64,000 nt of DNA from Salisediminibacterium halotolerans (GCF_003814815.1 NZ_RKQQ01000007.1:62001-126000), one strand, 5' to 3'; shown: positions 19,300 to 28,941, counted from the stretch's first letter. The notes: generated from the letters alone by a model not told the origin. Numbers and translations: made by a program.

Positions 19300-20331
19300 A
19301 TGAAAGCATTTTTACAGAGAAAGGGTATTGAACCGTCGTTTCATCAATACGTTGTAAAAGCCCTCAGTTTTATGGCGCTCGGACTGTTTTCCTCGTTAAT
19401 TATCGGTTTGATTATGGAAACGGTCGGCGAACAGTTGGTCAGTCCGTTTTACGAACCTGCAGGCGAGGCGTTAATAAGTATGGGGCAGCTGGCAATGGAT
19501 CTTTCCGGTCCGGCGATCGGGATTGCCGTCGCCTATGGTTTAGGCGCGCCGAGACTCGTGTTATTTTCCGCTCTTGTCAGCGGTGCTGCCGGTGGTGAAC
19601 TGGCCGGTCCGGCAGGAAGTTTCCTTGCGGCGCTACTGTCGACAGAGATCGGTAAACTTGTTTCGCAGGAAACAAAGCTGGATATTATTGTGACCCCGTT
19701 TGTAACGATTGCTTCCGGCTGGACGGCGGCGATGCTGGTCGGCCCGCCGATCGGTGAAGGGATCAGGCAATTCGGCATATTTATTATGTGGGCGACAGAA
19801 CAGCAGCCGTTCATTATGGGCGTATTGGTAGCCGTGCTGATGGGCTTGGCGTTGACTGCTCCGATTTCCAGTGCAGCGATTGCATTTATGCTTGAACTGG
19901 AAGGCGTGGCTGCCGGTGCGGCGACGGTCGGCTGTGCCGCCCAAATGATGGGGTTTGCTGCGAGCAGTTACCGTGAAAACGGGGTGAGCGGTGTCATTGC
20001 ATTAGGTCTCGGCACATCGATGCTGCAAATTGCTAATATAGCTAAAAACCCGCGAATCCTCTTGCCGCCGACACTGGCAGCAGCTGTGATCGGTCCGCTG
20101 ACAACCGTTGTATTTGTAATGGAGAACAACCCTGCCGGCGCCGGGATGGGGACAAGCGGCTTAGTCGGACCAATTATGACAATCCGAACGATGGGGACAG
20201 AGCAATTTGTCTGGTTTGGTATTATCAGCTTGCAAATCGTTGGACCGGCGCTTGTCAGTCTGATATTCTCAGAATGGTTCAGAAGAATCGGCTGGATTCG
20301 GCCGGGCGATATGGCGATCGAAAAATCTTAA
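19300..20331 (+). CDS. Orphan PTS EIIC-like (EIIC_2 type) membrane protein
   Basis: This 343-residue integral membrane protein has about eight to nine hydrophobic segments rich in Gly and Ala. Repeated motifs (ISMGQLAMDLSGPAIGIAVAYG, SGAAGGELAGPAGS) and a late NNPAGAGMGTSGLVGP loop match the PTS_EIIC_2 family as I recall it. No EIIA, EIIB or HPr-kinase partner is nearby, so real phosphotransferase transport is not proven. GGAGG lies seven bases before the ATG at 19300. In B. subtilis I remember a thioredoxin gene (ytpP) near this point; none is seen here. Transport substrate unknown. Confidence 0.7.
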   Translation: MKAFLQRKGIEPSFHQYVVKALSFMALGLFSSLIIGLIMETVGEQLVSPFYEPAGEALISMGQLAMDLSGPAIGIAVAYGLGAPRLVLFSALVSGAAGGELAGPAGSFLAALLSTEIGKLVSQETKLDIIVTPFVTIASGWTAAMLVGPPIGEGIRQFGIFIMWATEQQPFIMGVLVAVLMGLALTAPISSAAIAFMLELEGVAAGAATVGCAAQMMGFAASSYRENGVSGVIALGLGTSMLQIANIAKNPRILLPPTLAAAVIGPLTTVVFVMENNPAGAGMGTSGLVGPIMTIRTMGTEQFVWFGIISLQIVGPALVSLIFSEWFRRIGWIRPGDMAIEKS

Positions 20332-20404
20332 AGTTCTGTATCGATCACGCTGTTTTATCCTGAACCGGGATCATGCTAAAATGAGGCTGTCAGGAGGAAA
20401 AAAC

Positions 20405-21214
20405 ATGAAACCGCTCGAATTAAAACGCGAAATCGAAAAACATTTAGATGAAAAGTGGACGACGTCATACGATCGCGATACGGATAAATTACGGATTGTC
20501 GACCCGCAAACAGACAAAGGTGTCACCGTCAATTTAGCCGGTTTAACGGGAAAAATGGCGGAAAATAAAGAAAAAACACTCGAGGAAATTTTGCATACAA
20601 TTACAGAGGGTATGCAGCTGTTATCGAGAGAAATCGAACTGGAAGGAAATGAACAGCGGATCTATCCGGTGTTGCGCAGCGCTTCTTTTCCAGTTGAAAC
20701 TGATGACGGCAGAAAGCTGCTTTACAGAGACCATACGGCGGAAACGCGGATTTTATATGTTGTCGATAATCCTTCATCTTATGCGATGATTGATGAGGAT
20801 ACGGCCGCGAAAGCAGGCAAATCAATCACGGAAATCGAAGAAACAGCGCTGTTTAACCTTCGCTCGCTGCCGGCTCCGTTGACAGAAGATACGGTAGCAG
20901 GCAATACATTCTACTTTTTGCGGACTGATGACGGGTATGACGCCAGCCGTATTTTAAACGACAGCTTATTGCAAACGATGTCGGAGAAGATTTACGGGGA
21001 AATGGCTGTTGCTGTTCCGCATCAAGATGTCGTTATTTTTGCTGATTTGCAAAATAAAACCGGCTACGATGTGCTCGGGCAGATGGCTTTTCAATTTTTC
21101 TCCGAAGGACGGGTGCCGATTACAGCCCTTCCGTTTCTTTATGATCAAGGCGAGCTTGAGCCGATATTCGTTTTGGCGCAAAAAAAACCGCAAGATCCGA
21201 AAAAGGACGGATGA
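20405..21214 (+). CDS. ytpQ: YtpQ, DUF1444 family protein
   Basis: This 269-residue cytoplasmic protein of the DUF1444 family is conserved in Bacillales and has no established function. Visible features are an acidic N-terminal helix (KREIEKHLDEKW), a central mixed alpha/beta region with YVVDNPSSYAMI, and a C-terminal PITALPFLYDQGELEPIFVL stretch typical of the family. AGGAGG lies close upstream of the ATG at 20405; an ATG at 20381 precedes that site. The position before sftA matches the B. subtilis order, except that the ytpR gene expected between them is missing. Confidence 0.85.
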   Translation: MKPLELKREIEKHLDEKWTTSYDRDTDKLRIVDPQTDKGVTVNLAGLTGKMAENKEKTLEEILHTITEGMQLLSREIELEGNEQRIYPVLRSASFPVETDDGRKLLYRDHTAETRILYVVDNPSSYAMIDEDTAAKAGKSITEIEETALFNLRSLPAPLTEDTVAGNTFYFLRTDDGYDASRILNDSLLQTMSEKIYGEMAVAVPHQDVVIFADLQNKTGYDVLGQMAFQFFSEGRVPITALPFLYDQGELEPIFVLAQKKPQDPKKDG

Positions 21215-21251
21215 AACTTTAACCAACTGGCAGTATGATATAATAAGCTGA

Positions 21252-21277
21252 AGAATCGCCCGAGGGTGATTCTTTTT
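21252..21277 (+). terminator. Intrinsic terminator after ytpQ
   Basis: AGAATCGCC pairs with GGTGATTCT around CGAG (one G-T pair), followed by a T-rich run. It separates ytpQ from sftA. Confidence 0.75.
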
Positions 21278-21314
21278 CTTTCGATCTGACTATAGTGAAT
21301 AGAGGAGAATCAAA

Positions 21315-23519
21315 GTGAACTTTTCAGAAATTCCCGTTTGGTTAAAAAAAGTGTTCAGGTCATTCGCTGCCGAGGAAGAGCAAAAGAATGACCGCGATCA
21401 TCATTCTCATACGCTTAATCGATACGAAGATGATAACTCGGAAATAGAAGTTAAAACAATCAGTTATTACCCTAAGCAAGGCGCTTTTCGCTTTCCGGTG
21501 CAAGTGGATGAAGCAAAGACGATTCATGAACATATTGAAGAAACGCGAACACATACAGCGAAAAAGACGAGCGGGCAAGCGTCCGGTTATACTGATAAAT
21601 CGACTGAGAATGCAGAACCTGCGAAAAAAAACGGCCCCTTTGTTCCGACCGCACAAATACCGTCGCCGATTTACGGTTACAGTACATCCAGACCGGCTCG
21701 GCAACAGGAAGAAACAGACACGGATGAAACGGAAAAAGAAGCGGACTGCTCACCGCTGTTAGCGGAACGCGCTCAAAAGGCGGATCCGGCCGGCTTTAAC
21801 TCCAAAGAGCAGCCTGAACAGCTTGCCGACGAAGAGGCAGCGGAGGAGACGCTGTCAGCTGAAACGGAATCTTTTTATGCCAACCGCACATCCGAAGAAG
21901 AACCGGCGGCTTTTGAGCAGGAGGAAGAAGCGGAAGACCCCGCTGTTCAAAGCCCGTTAACGCCTGTTCTGCGCGAAGGTGTACAAACCGTGTCCGCTCC
22001 GGAGCCGGCGGCAAAAGATACGGTTTCTGTGAAGCCGTTTAATGTCATAATGACGCCTAAAGATAAACAAACCGTCAACAAGAAAAAACGCACAACAGGC
22101 AAGAGCGGTTACTCATTGCCCCCGCTACATTTGCTGGATGTCCCGGCGCGTGCAAGCGAAGCTGACGGGCAATGGATTGCAGATCAGACGCAACGGTTGA
22201 ACGAAGCGTTCGCACAATTTAAAATTGCCGCCCGTGTCGTTGATTCGACACGCGGCCCGGCGGTTACCCAGTTTGAAGTGCAGCCGGATGCCGGTGTAAA
22301 AGTTAACAAAATTGTTAATTTAGCTGATGATTTAAAGCTCCATTTAGCCGCGAAAGATATCCGGATTGAGGCGCCGATTCCGGGCAAGAGTACAATCGGG
22401 ATTGAAATACCGAACGCTTCGACAGACCCGGTATCTGTACGAAAAATTATGCATTCGCGCGCATTTACACAAGCTGCGGATCCGCTTACAGCAGCGATGG
22501 GGATGGACCTTACCGGCGATCCCGTCGTGTTAAACCTTCAAGCGATGCCCCACGGCCTTGTGGCAGGGGCAACCGGTTCCGGCAAAAGCGTCTGCATCAA
22601 CAGTATATTGATCAGCTTGCTCTACCGTTCAAGCCCGGAAGAAGTGAGACTGTTATTAATTGACCCGAAAATGGTCGAACTGGCCCCGTACAGGGAAATT
22701 CCGCATTTGGCTGCGCCGGTAATCACTGATCCGAAAGAAGCGACTGCCGCGTTAAAGTGGGCAGTCGCTGAAATGGAAAATCGTTATGAGAAATTTATGC
22801 AAGTCGGCGTGCGGGACCGGGAAAAATACAATGCAGAAATGGATAAACGGGGAGAAGAGGCAGAAAAAATGCCGTATTTGCTCATCGTGATCGATGAACT
22901 TGCTGATTTGATGATGACAGCTGCCAACGAAGTCGAAGACGCGATTTGCCGGATTGCTCAAAAGGCCAGAGCATGCGGGATTCATTTGCTTGTAGCAACG
23001 CAGCGGCCGTCCGTCGATGTGATCACAGGGCTGATTAAATCAAACATTCCGACAAGGATTGCCTTTGCGGTATCGGCGCAAACGGATTCGCGGACGATTT
23101 TAGACTCCTCCGGCGCTGAGAAGCTTCTCGGAAAAGGCGATATGCTGATGATGGTTAACGGAGCTCGGCGAACAAGGCGTGTTCAAGGGGCATTTGTATC
23201 CGATGAAGAGATCGAAAAGGTGACGTCTTTTGCCGCAAAACAGCCCCGGCCAGATTTTTTATTTGAAAAACCGGCGATAAAAGAAGACAATAAGGGGGAA
23301 GATGATGATCCGCTGTACGATGACGTCCGTGAATTTGTTCGGACATCAAAGGCGGCGTCAGCATCTTTATTGCAGCGCCACTTCCGGATCGGCTACAATC
23401 GAGCTGCTCGATTAGTAGATGATTTGGAGGCAAAGGGAATCGTCTCTCCGGCCCGAGGGAGCAAACCCCGTGAAGTTTATTTGACAAGTGAAGAAAATTC
23501 GGAACAAAATGAGTATTAG
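21315..23519 (+). CDS. sftA: DNA translocase SftA
   Basis: SftA is the soluble FtsK/SpoIIIE-family ATPase that clears DNA from the closing septum. The 734-residue protein lacks the N-terminal membrane helices of SpoIIIE. It has instead a short N-terminal segment and an acidic, low-complexity linker (about residues 20-260). The motor domain follows, with Walker A GATGSGKS (about 418-425) and Walker B LLIVIDELADL. The C-terminal winged-helix gamma domain (about 670-725, ASASLLQRHFRIGYNRAARLVDDL) would read orienting sequences. The start is a GTG behind AGAGGAG. The lack of transmembrane helices is why I call it SftA rather than SpoIIIE. Confidence 0.93.
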   Translation: MNFSEIPVWLKKVFRSFAAEEEQKNDRDHHSHTLNRYEDDNSEIEVKTISYYPKQGAFRFPVQVDEAKTIHEHIEETRTHTAKKTSGQASGYTDKSTENAEPAKKNGPFVPTAQIPSPIYGYSTSRPARQQEETDTDETEKEADCSPLLAERAQKADPAGFNSKEQPEQLADEEAAEETLSAETESFYANRTSEEEPAAFEQEEEAEDPAVQSPLTPVLREGVQTVSAPEPAAKDTVSVKPFNVIMTPKDKQTVNKKKRTTGKSGYSLPPLHLLDVPARASEADGQWIADQTQRLNEAFAQFKIAARVVDSTRGPAVTQFEVQPDAGVKVNKIVNLADDLKLHLAAKDIRIEAPIPGKSTIGIEIPNASTDPVSVRKIMHSRAFTQAADPLTAAMGMDLTGDPVVLNLQAMPHGLVAGATGSGKSVCINSILISLLYRSSPEEVRLLLIDPKMVELAPYREIPHLAAPVITDPKEATAALKWAVAEMENRYEKFMQVGVRDREKYNAEMDKRGEEAEKMPYLLIVIDELADLMMTAANEVEDAICRIAQKARACGIHLLVATQRPSVDVITGLIKSNIPTRIAFAVSAQTDSRTILDSSGAEKLLGKGDMLMMVNGARRTRRVQGAFVSDEEIEKVTSFAAKQPRPDFLFEKPAIKEDNKGEDDDPLYDDVREFVRTSKAASASLLQRHFRIGYNRAARLVDDLEAKGIVSPARGSKPREVYLTSEENSEQNEY

Positions 23520-23637
23520 GCTACACACATGGTCTTATTTTCGATACAATAACCATGTTGCTGCTCCATCCCGAACGACGAATTTCGTTTTAAAAGACAA
23601 CAAGAGTTCGAACAACAACATTTCAGGAGGGATTGTT

Positions 23638-23826
23638 ATGCAGCAAGAACCTTTAGAAAATATTGTTCAAACTGTCTCGCCGGCTTGGCTCCATTTGCTC
23701 AAATCGGACGAGCGTCATCAAGATGTTGTACTTCGAAATGGGATGAACTGTTTAAACGAAAGCGATGTTGCCGAAATTGTTGAGGCTGTTATTCAGCAAC
23801 GCGCAAAAAATACGCTCTATCAATAA
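23638..23826 (+). CDS. Small uncharacterised protein (62 aa)
   Basis: I do not recognise this protein. A strong AGGAGG sits seven bases before the ATG at 23638. The frame is open further upstream, but no better start is seen. The product is 62 residues, soluble and predicted helical, with charged DERHQD and a C-terminal helix SDVAEIVEAVIQQRAKN. It ends 29 bases before the nicotinate phosphoribosyltransferase gene and probably shares its transcript. No cysteine pair or DNA-binding motif suggests a role (only one Cys). Confidence 0.6.
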   Translation: MQQEPLENIVQTVSPAWLHLLKSDERHQDVVLRNGMNCLNESDVAEIVEAVIQQRAKNTLYQ

Positions 23827-23855
23827 CAGGAAGAGTCCGAAATGCAAGGAGATTA

Positions 23856-24974
23856 ATGATGAAAGAAATCCATTTAAAACTTCAGGGCAAAATTAAACGG
23901 TTGACAAACAATACGTTTAAATTTGATGAACGGGTCGGAGAAGGCTGGTTCTCTGCTGTATATTTTCTTAAAACAAAAGAAATCGCCAAAAAATTAAAAA
24001 AAGATAACCGGATCACGATGCAGTTTTTCCAAAAAGAAAATGCGGTTTTGTGCGGTACGGATGAGGTTTTAGCGCTTTTGGAAACTTTTGCTGATAATCC
24101 GGAAGACCTTGAAGTATATTCACTTGAAGACGGAGATAAAATCGAACCGTTTGAACCCGTTTTAAAAATCACCGGTCCTTATCAGCATTTCGGGTTTTTA
24201 GAAGGGGTAATTGACGGAATATTGGCCCGTCGAACGTCGGTGGCAACGAATGTGTATGAAGTCGTGACAGCGGCAAAAAAATCAGGAAAAGAGAAACCGA
24301 TTATCTTTATGGGTGATCGGGATGATCACTTTATGATGCAAGCGGGCGACGGCTATGCGGCTTACATCGGCGGCTCCAAAGCTCAAGCAACCCACGCAAT
24401 GAACGAATGGTGGGGCAAACGGGGAATGGGGACGATGCCTCATGCTCTGATTCAATTGTTTGAAGGGGATGTTGTTGCAGCCTGCCGGGCTTATCAAGAA
24501 ACATATCCCGATGATGACTTGCTGGCTTTAGTAGATTATAATAATGATGTCATAACTGACTCATTAAAGGTTGCCCGCGAATTCGGCGATAAATTGAATG
24601 GCGTTCGGGTTGACACGTCAAATCATATGATTGACCAATATTTTTGCCGCCACCCTGAAGTGATGGGGACATTCGATCCGCGCGGAGTGAATCCGGAGCT
24701 GCTCTTTGCTCTCAGGCAGGCACTTGATGAAGAAGGATTTAACCATGTGAAAATTGTCTGTTCAGGCGGGTTTGATGCTTCACGCATTCAAAAATATGAA
24801 GAAATTGGCGCACCGGTCGATATGTACGGTGTCGGCAGCAGTTTGCTGAAAGTACATATTGGTTTCACCGGCGATAACGTGAAGCTTAACGGTGAACACG
24901 AAGCCAAAATGGGCAGAGAAGAACGGGTTAACCCCCGGCTGGAAAAAATAAATTTTGCGAAAAATCATTATTAA
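23856..24974 (+). CDS. Nicotinate phosphoribosyltransferase (compact form)
   Basis: The enzyme converts nicotinate and PRPP to nicotinate mononucleotide for NAD salvage. The 372-residue chain is of the short class, not the roughly 490-residue YueK/PncB type. Recognisable motifs are VGEGWFSAVYFLKT near the N-terminus and LARRTSVATNVYEV. The catalytic-region GGSKAQATHAMNEWWG (equivalent to the active-site His loop), LNGVRVDTSNH and a C-terminal VCSGGFDASRI phosphate-binding loop follow. AAGGAG precedes the ATG. It pairs with the small gene upstream. NadK at 54 kb would act later in the same NAD(P) pathway. Confidence 0.85.
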   Translation: MMKEIHLKLQGKIKRLTNNTFKFDERVGEGWFSAVYFLKTKEIAKKLKKDNRITMQFFQKENAVLCGTDEVLALLETFADNPEDLEVYSLEDGDKIEPFEPVLKITGPYQHFGFLEGVIDGILARRTSVATNVYEVVTAAKKSGKEKPIIFMGDRDDHFMMQAGDGYAAYIGGSKAQATHAMNEWWGKRGMGTMPHALIQLFEGDVVAACRAYQETYPDDDLLALVDYNNDVITDSLKVAREFGDKLNGVRVDTSNHMIDQYFCRHPEVMGTFDPRGVNPELLFALRQALDEEGFNHVKIVCSGGFDASRIQKYEEIGAPVDMYGVGSSLLKVHIGFTGDNVKLNGEHEAKMGREERVNPRLEKINFAKNHY

Positions 24975-25045
24975 GCGCCGGCTCAGCATCCGCCGGAATA
25001 TTTTTGGTTGCGTATACTTTTGACGAGGAGATGGAGATAAGAATC

Positions 25046-25708
25046 ATGAGAAGCAGAAAAACTGAGTTTATGGTTGATTTCCCGCGTTTGAAAAAGCAAA
25101 AACAACTTGAGGCGACGCAAAAATTATCCGTGCTGTATGAAGGTGTGTTTGATTACATCGAACGTGAAGCGAATTTGCGCGAAAAAGTCCGTGCAAAAGC
25201 CATTTATAAACACAAGATCGGCCTTGGTAAAACGAGTATGATAACGGTCGAAGAAGATGAACATTTTCAACACTGGTTCGCCTTTGATCATATCACTGCT
25301 GCCGGCTCAAGAATGTTTGATTTGTATATTCGCGACAACCAAGAGAAGCTCGATAAAAAGACGCTGGAGATTGCCGGAATGGTTATGCTAATGCATTTGG
25401 AGCCTTTTTATGTGCAATTTTCCAATTCGGACAACTTTATTATCGCTCCGCTTTTTGAACCGTTTGTCTATCAAGAAGTATCGCCTTTAAAGCCGATGAC
25501 GATGCCCGTTGAAAAAGAGTTCATTTTGGCGCGGACAGTGAAGCTTGGTTTTGAACGGAAAATGATCGGTCCCCCGATTACGATTAAGGAAGAGTGTGAG
25601 GAAGATGTGGCATTACGTCTGTTAACAGCGAGCGAACAAGGTCAATTGGCCTATAGGAAATATTTAAAAGAGTTTGGCGTTGACTTTCGAAAGTACTGCA
25701 ATAAATGA
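25046..25708 (+). CDS. Uncharacterised conserved-looking protein (220 aa)
   Basis: I do not recognise the family. The protein is soluble and has charged helices at the N-terminus (KTEFMVDFPRLKKQKQLEATQK). A central EDEHFQHWFAFDHITAAGSRMFDLYI precedes a hydrophobic stretch GMVMLMHLEPFYVQF, and the C-terminus ends KYLKEFGVDFRKYCNK. No signal peptide or clear catalytic motif is seen. I chose the ATG at 25046, with GGAGATAAG upstream, over an earlier GTG at 25004. It lies alone between the nicotinate phosphoribosyltransferase gene and murC on the same strand. Its codon usage looks like that of its neighbours. Confidence 0.65.
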   Translation: MRSRKTEFMVDFPRLKKQKQLEATQKLSVLYEGVFDYIEREANLREKVRAKAIYKHKIGLGKTSMITVEEDEHFQHWFAFDHITAAGSRMFDLYIRDNQEKLDKKTLEIAGMVMLMHLEPFYVQFSNSDNFIIAPLFEPFVYQEVSPLKPMTMPVEKEFILARTVKLGFERKMIGPPITIKEECEEDVALRLLTASEQGQLAYRKYLKEFGVDFRKYCNK

Positions 25709-25821
25709 TCTGAATATGGTTCTTGCTCGTCATTTTTTGCGTGAAACTTGCATCTGCTCTCAGCGGTGCGTATGATTTCCTGTGAATACGATGACCAAGA
25801 ATGTGGAGGTTTTATCTAATT

Positions 25822-27126
25822 ATGACGCTGTATCATTTTATCGGAATCAAAGGTTCCGGCATGAGTGCGTTAGCACAAATACTCAGTGATATGAATTACC
25901 CGGTCCAAGGTTCAGACGTGGATAAACAATTTTTTACACAAAAACCTCTAGAGCGAAAGAATATTCCGATTCTTCCCTTTGACAGCACAAATATTCAAGA
26001 GAACCAGACAATTATTGCATCGCCGGCTTACGATGAAACGAATCCTGAGTTTGCTGAAGCGAAAGCGAGAAATATCGCTGTTCATTCTTATCCGCAATTT
26101 TTGGGAGATTTTATTAAACAATTTACAAGCATTGCTGTTACAGGCTCGCACGGAAAAACAACAACAACAGGTTTATTAGCCCATGTTCTTGAGGAAGCCA
26201 AGCCGACTTCTTATTTAATCGGGGACGGCACCGGCAAAGGCGCAGAAAACAGCGAGTATTTTGTTTTTGAGGCATGTGAATACCGGCGCCACTTCCTGCA
26301 ATATAGTCCCGATTATGCAATTATGACAAATATTGATTTTGATCATCCGGATTATTTTAAAGATCTCGAGGATGTTTCAAAGGCTTTTTCGGAAATGGCG
26401 GAGAAAGTCAACAAAGCAATTATCGCTTGCGGCGAGGATGAGCAGCTGCAAAAAATGAAGGCGACAGTACCAGTTCTCTACTACGGATTAGAGGGCGATC
26501 ATGACTTTTTAGCCAGCAACGTGACAACCGATCAAGACGGGACGCACTTTGATGTGTATATTCGCGATTCGTATTACGGCACGTTTACGATTCCGGGTTA
26601 CGGAAACCACCACGTATTAAATGCTCTTGCTGTCATTACGATCTGTCATTATGAAGAGTTAGATATGTCGGTTGTTAAAAAGCAGCTGAAAACCTTTCCC
26701 GGCGTTAAACGGCGTTTTACGGAAAAACAGCTTAACGGTCAAGTGTTGATCGATGATTATGCGCATCATCCGACAGAGATAGCAGCGACGATTGATTCGG
26801 CGAAGAAGAAATATCCGGATAAAAGTGTAACCGCGGTTTTTCAGCCGCATACTTTTTCGCGTACCGAAGCGTTTCTGAATGATTTTGCCGACAGTTTGCA
26901 GCAAGCGGATTATGTTTATCTTTGCGATATTTTTTCATCTGCGCGTGAAACAGACAGCGCTCTGACAATCGATGAGCTGCAGGAACGGATTCCGGCATCG
27001 CAGCGGATATCTGAAGAAGAGACGTCGGTTTTGCATGAACATGAAGACGGGGTGATCCTCTTTATGGGAGCAGGCGATGTACAGAAGTTTCAGAAAGCGT
27101 ACGAAGGAACGATGAAGACTGTATAA
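25822..27126 (+). CDS. murC: UDP-N-acetylmuramate--L-alanine ligase
   Basis: MurC adds L-Ala to UDP-MurNAc in peptidoglycan precursor synthesis. The N-terminal Rossmann motif [12 protein letters not shown] is at about residues 7-18, the ATP-loop [11 protein letters not shown] at about 107-117, and the Mur-ligase central motif [10 protein letters not shown] and [10 protein letters not shown] follow. The 434-residue length fits. ATG at 25822 lies behind GTGGAGG. It is a single gene followed by a strong hairpin. In B. subtilis it neighbours ytxG; here an aminopeptidase gene on the other strand intervenes. Confidence 0.96.
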   Translation: MTLYHFIGIKGSGMSALAQILSDMNYPVQGSDVDKQFFTQKPLERKNIPILPFDSTNIQENQTIIASPAYDETNPEFAEAKARNIAVHSYPQFLGDFIKQFTSIAVTGSHGKTTTTGLLAHVLEEAKPTSYLIGDGTGKGAENSEYFVFEACEYRRHFLQYSPDYAIMTNIDFDHPDYFKDLEDVSKAFSEMAEKVNKAIIACGEDEQLQKMKATVPVLYYGLEGDHDFLASNVTTDQDGTHFDVYIRDSYYGTFTIPGYGNHHVLNALAVITICHYEELDMSVVKKQLKTFPGVKRRFTEKQLNGQVLIDDYAHHPTEIAATIDSAKKKYPDKSVTAVFQPHTFSRTEAFLNDFADSLQQADYVYLCDIFSSARETDSALTIDELQERIPASQRISEEETSVLHEHEDGVILFMGAGDVQKFQKAYEGTMKTV

Positions 27127-27141
27127 AGCTATTCGGTATTA

Positions 27142-27172
27142 AAGAGACCTTCTCAACATGAGAAGGTCTCTT
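27142..27172. terminator. Terminator after murC, shared with ampS
   Basis: A perfect 13-bp stem (AAGAGACCTTCTC / GAGAAGGTCTCTT) with loop AACAT lies between the convergent murC and aminopeptidase genes. Confidence 0.85.
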
Positions 27173-27200
27173 GTAATTTAGCGGCGCTGTCAGCTCGGTT

Positions 27201-28316
27201 TTATTTTAAGTTTTCCGGATTCAATACTGCAAGGTCGTCCGTGACGAAGCGTCCGTCTTCGCGGATTAATTCATCGTCGAAATAAATACGTCCTCCGCCG
27301 TATTCGGGACGCTGAATCGAGACGATGTCCCAGTGAATCGCTGATTTGTTGCCGTTATCAGCATTTTCATAAGCTTGACCGGGCGTGAAATGAAAACTGC
27401 CGTCAATTTTCTCATCGAATAAAATATCTTGCATTGGGTGCTGGATATACGGATTTACGCCGATGGCAAACTCTCCGATATAGCGTGCTCCTTCATCAGT
27501 ATCGAGAATTTCATTGAGCCGGTCCGTATTATTCGCTGAAGCAGCAATGATTTTCCCTTGCTCGAATGTAAACCTGATCGCATCAAAGGTAGTTCCCTGA
27601 TAAGGAGACGCGGTGTTATAAGTGATCGTTCCTTCAATGCTTTCGCGTACTGGGGCGGTGTAGACTTCGCCGTCAGGAATATTCAGTTTTCCGGCACATT
27701 TAATTGCCGGAATATCTTTGATTGAAAAAGAAATATCCGTGCCTTCGCCTGTAATGCGAACCTTATCGGTTGTTTCCATCCGCCGGACAAGCGCGTCCAT
27801 TGCAGCGTCCATTTTGCTGTAATCCAGTGTACAGACATTGAAGTAAAAATCTTCGAACGCTTCTGTACTCATGTTTGCGAGCTGCGCCATCGACGGGTTT
27901 GGATAACGCAGAACGACCCATTTTGTGTTGGGGACACGTATTTCCCGGTGAACTTTCGTGCCGACAGTTTGCTGATGCAGACTCATTTTTTCGGACGGAA
28001 CATCGGCGAGTTCGTTGATGTTATCTCCCGAACGCAAGCCGATATAAGCGTCCATATTTGTCATGACTTCTGCTTCAAATGCGGCTTGCTGCTCCTGCTG
28101 TTGCTGTGTGGCATTCATCAGCAGTGTCCGGTTTATTTCCGGTTCTTTTAGGGAAATGAAGGGATGTGCGCCGCACTTATATGCTTCTTCAACTAATGCT
28201 TTCACCAGTTCGGTTTTAACACCGAAGTTTTCGATTAATATGTTTTCATTATGTTGTAAATCGACGGAATAACGGATCAAGTTTTTCGCAAGCTGGTTTA
28301 ATCGCTCATCGCGCAT
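27201..28316 (-). CDS. ampS: M29-family aminopeptidase (AmpS/thermophilic aminopeptidase family)
   Basis: This 371-residue family M29 metallopeptidase removes N-terminal residues from peptides, usually as a dimer with two metal ions. The family pattern is visible. Examples are the early GAHPFISLKEPEINR and the Glu-containing ESIEGTITYNTASPYQG. The late GVNPYIQHPM, DEKIDGSFHFTPGQAYENADNGNKSAIHWD and YFDDELIREDGRF stretches supply Glu, His, Tyr and Asp ligands. AGGAGG precedes the ATG on the minus strand. It is a single gene inserted, in reverse orientation, between murC and ytxG relative to the B. subtilis order. Confidence 0.9.
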   Translation of the reverse strand: MRDERLNQLAKNLIRYSVDLQHNENILIENFGVKTELVKALVEEAYKCGAHPFISLKEPEINRTLLMNATQQQQEQQAAFEAEVMTNMDAYIGLRSGDNINELADVPSEKMSLHQQTVGTKVHREIRVPNTKWVVLRYPNPSMAQLANMSTEAFEDFYFNVCTLDYSKMDAAMDALVRRMETTDKVRITGEGTDISFSIKDIPAIKCAGKLNIPDGEVYTAPVRESIEGTITYNTASPYQGTTFDAIRFTFEQGKIIAASANNTDRLNEILDTDEGARYIGEFAIGVNPYIQHPMQDILFDEKIDGSFHFTPGQAYENADNGNKSAIHWDIVSIQRPEYGGGRIYFDDELIREDGRFVTDDLAVLNPENLK

Positions 28317-28424
28317 AGATTTGTCCTCCTTTTTTATATGTGAAATATCGTGTTCATTTTACAACGTTTTGCAAGGAGAGACCAGTGTATGGAATATTTA
28401 TGCGGATTTTTTACGAGGAGGGCT

Positions 28425-28448
28425 GTTTAACACCGGATCGGATGGTAT
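28425..28448 (+). promoter_or_regulatory. Candidate sigma-B promoter for ytxGHJ
   Basis: GTTTAA and TGGTAT are separated by 12 bases, a 11-of-12 match to the general-stress sigma-B consensus (GTTTAA, GGGTAT). It lies 46 bases before the ytxG start. The B. subtilis ytxGHJ operon is known as sigma-B dependent. Confidence 0.55.
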
Positions 28449-28494
28449 ACTGTACAGTAAGTCAAAGTAAATTACTCACTCGGAGGTGCCGGTT

Positions 28495-28941
28495 ATGGAA
28501 TGGTTAATGTATGTAAGTTTGGCAATTATTGCTGTTGCGTTTGCAGTACTTGTCTTTTATATTATTCAAACGCTGCAAGCGATGAAACAAACAATGGATA
28601 ATTTGTCAGAGACGGTGGACGGAATGCAGAGTCAGGTGGACGATATATCAAAAGAATCGACGCAGCTGTTACATAAGACAAATAAATTGGCTGACGATCT
28701 TCAGCACAAATCAGATTCATTAAATTCCGTTTTTGATGCTGCAAAAGATTTAGGCGATTCTTTTCAGAGCATGAACCGCTCTGTGCAGAAAGTGTCGGAG
28801 TCGATTTCCGTTCAAGCGGAAGAGCGTTCCGAACAAGTCGGCCAGGCTGTCAAATGGGGCAATCTTGCCATGGAGTTTTGGAGCAAATATAAAAAGAAGA
28901 AAGCAGAAACGGCGGCTGCAGAACAAACGAAAGGGGAGTAA
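28495..28941 (+). CDS. ytxG: YtxG, DUF948 membrane-anchored stress protein
   Basis: This is a 148-residue DUF948-type protein. One N-terminal membrane helix (about residues 4-25, MYVSLAIIAVAFAVLVFYII) is followed by a long heptad-like helical region (MKQTMDNLSETVDGMQSQVDD onward), probably a coiled coil. The tail is Lys-rich. The ATG at 28495 is eight bases behind GGAGGT. It overlaps ytxH by one base. The role is unknown beyond membership in the general stress operon in B. subtilis; a candidate sigma-B promoter is present here. Confidence 0.88.
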   Translation: MEWLMYVSLAIIAVAFAVLVFYIIQTLQAMKQTMDNLSETVDGMQSQVDDISKESTQLLHKTNKLADDLQHKSDSLNSVFDAAKDLGDSFQSMNRSVQKVSESISVQAEERSEQVGQAVKWGNLAMEFWSKYKKKKAETAAAEQTKGE

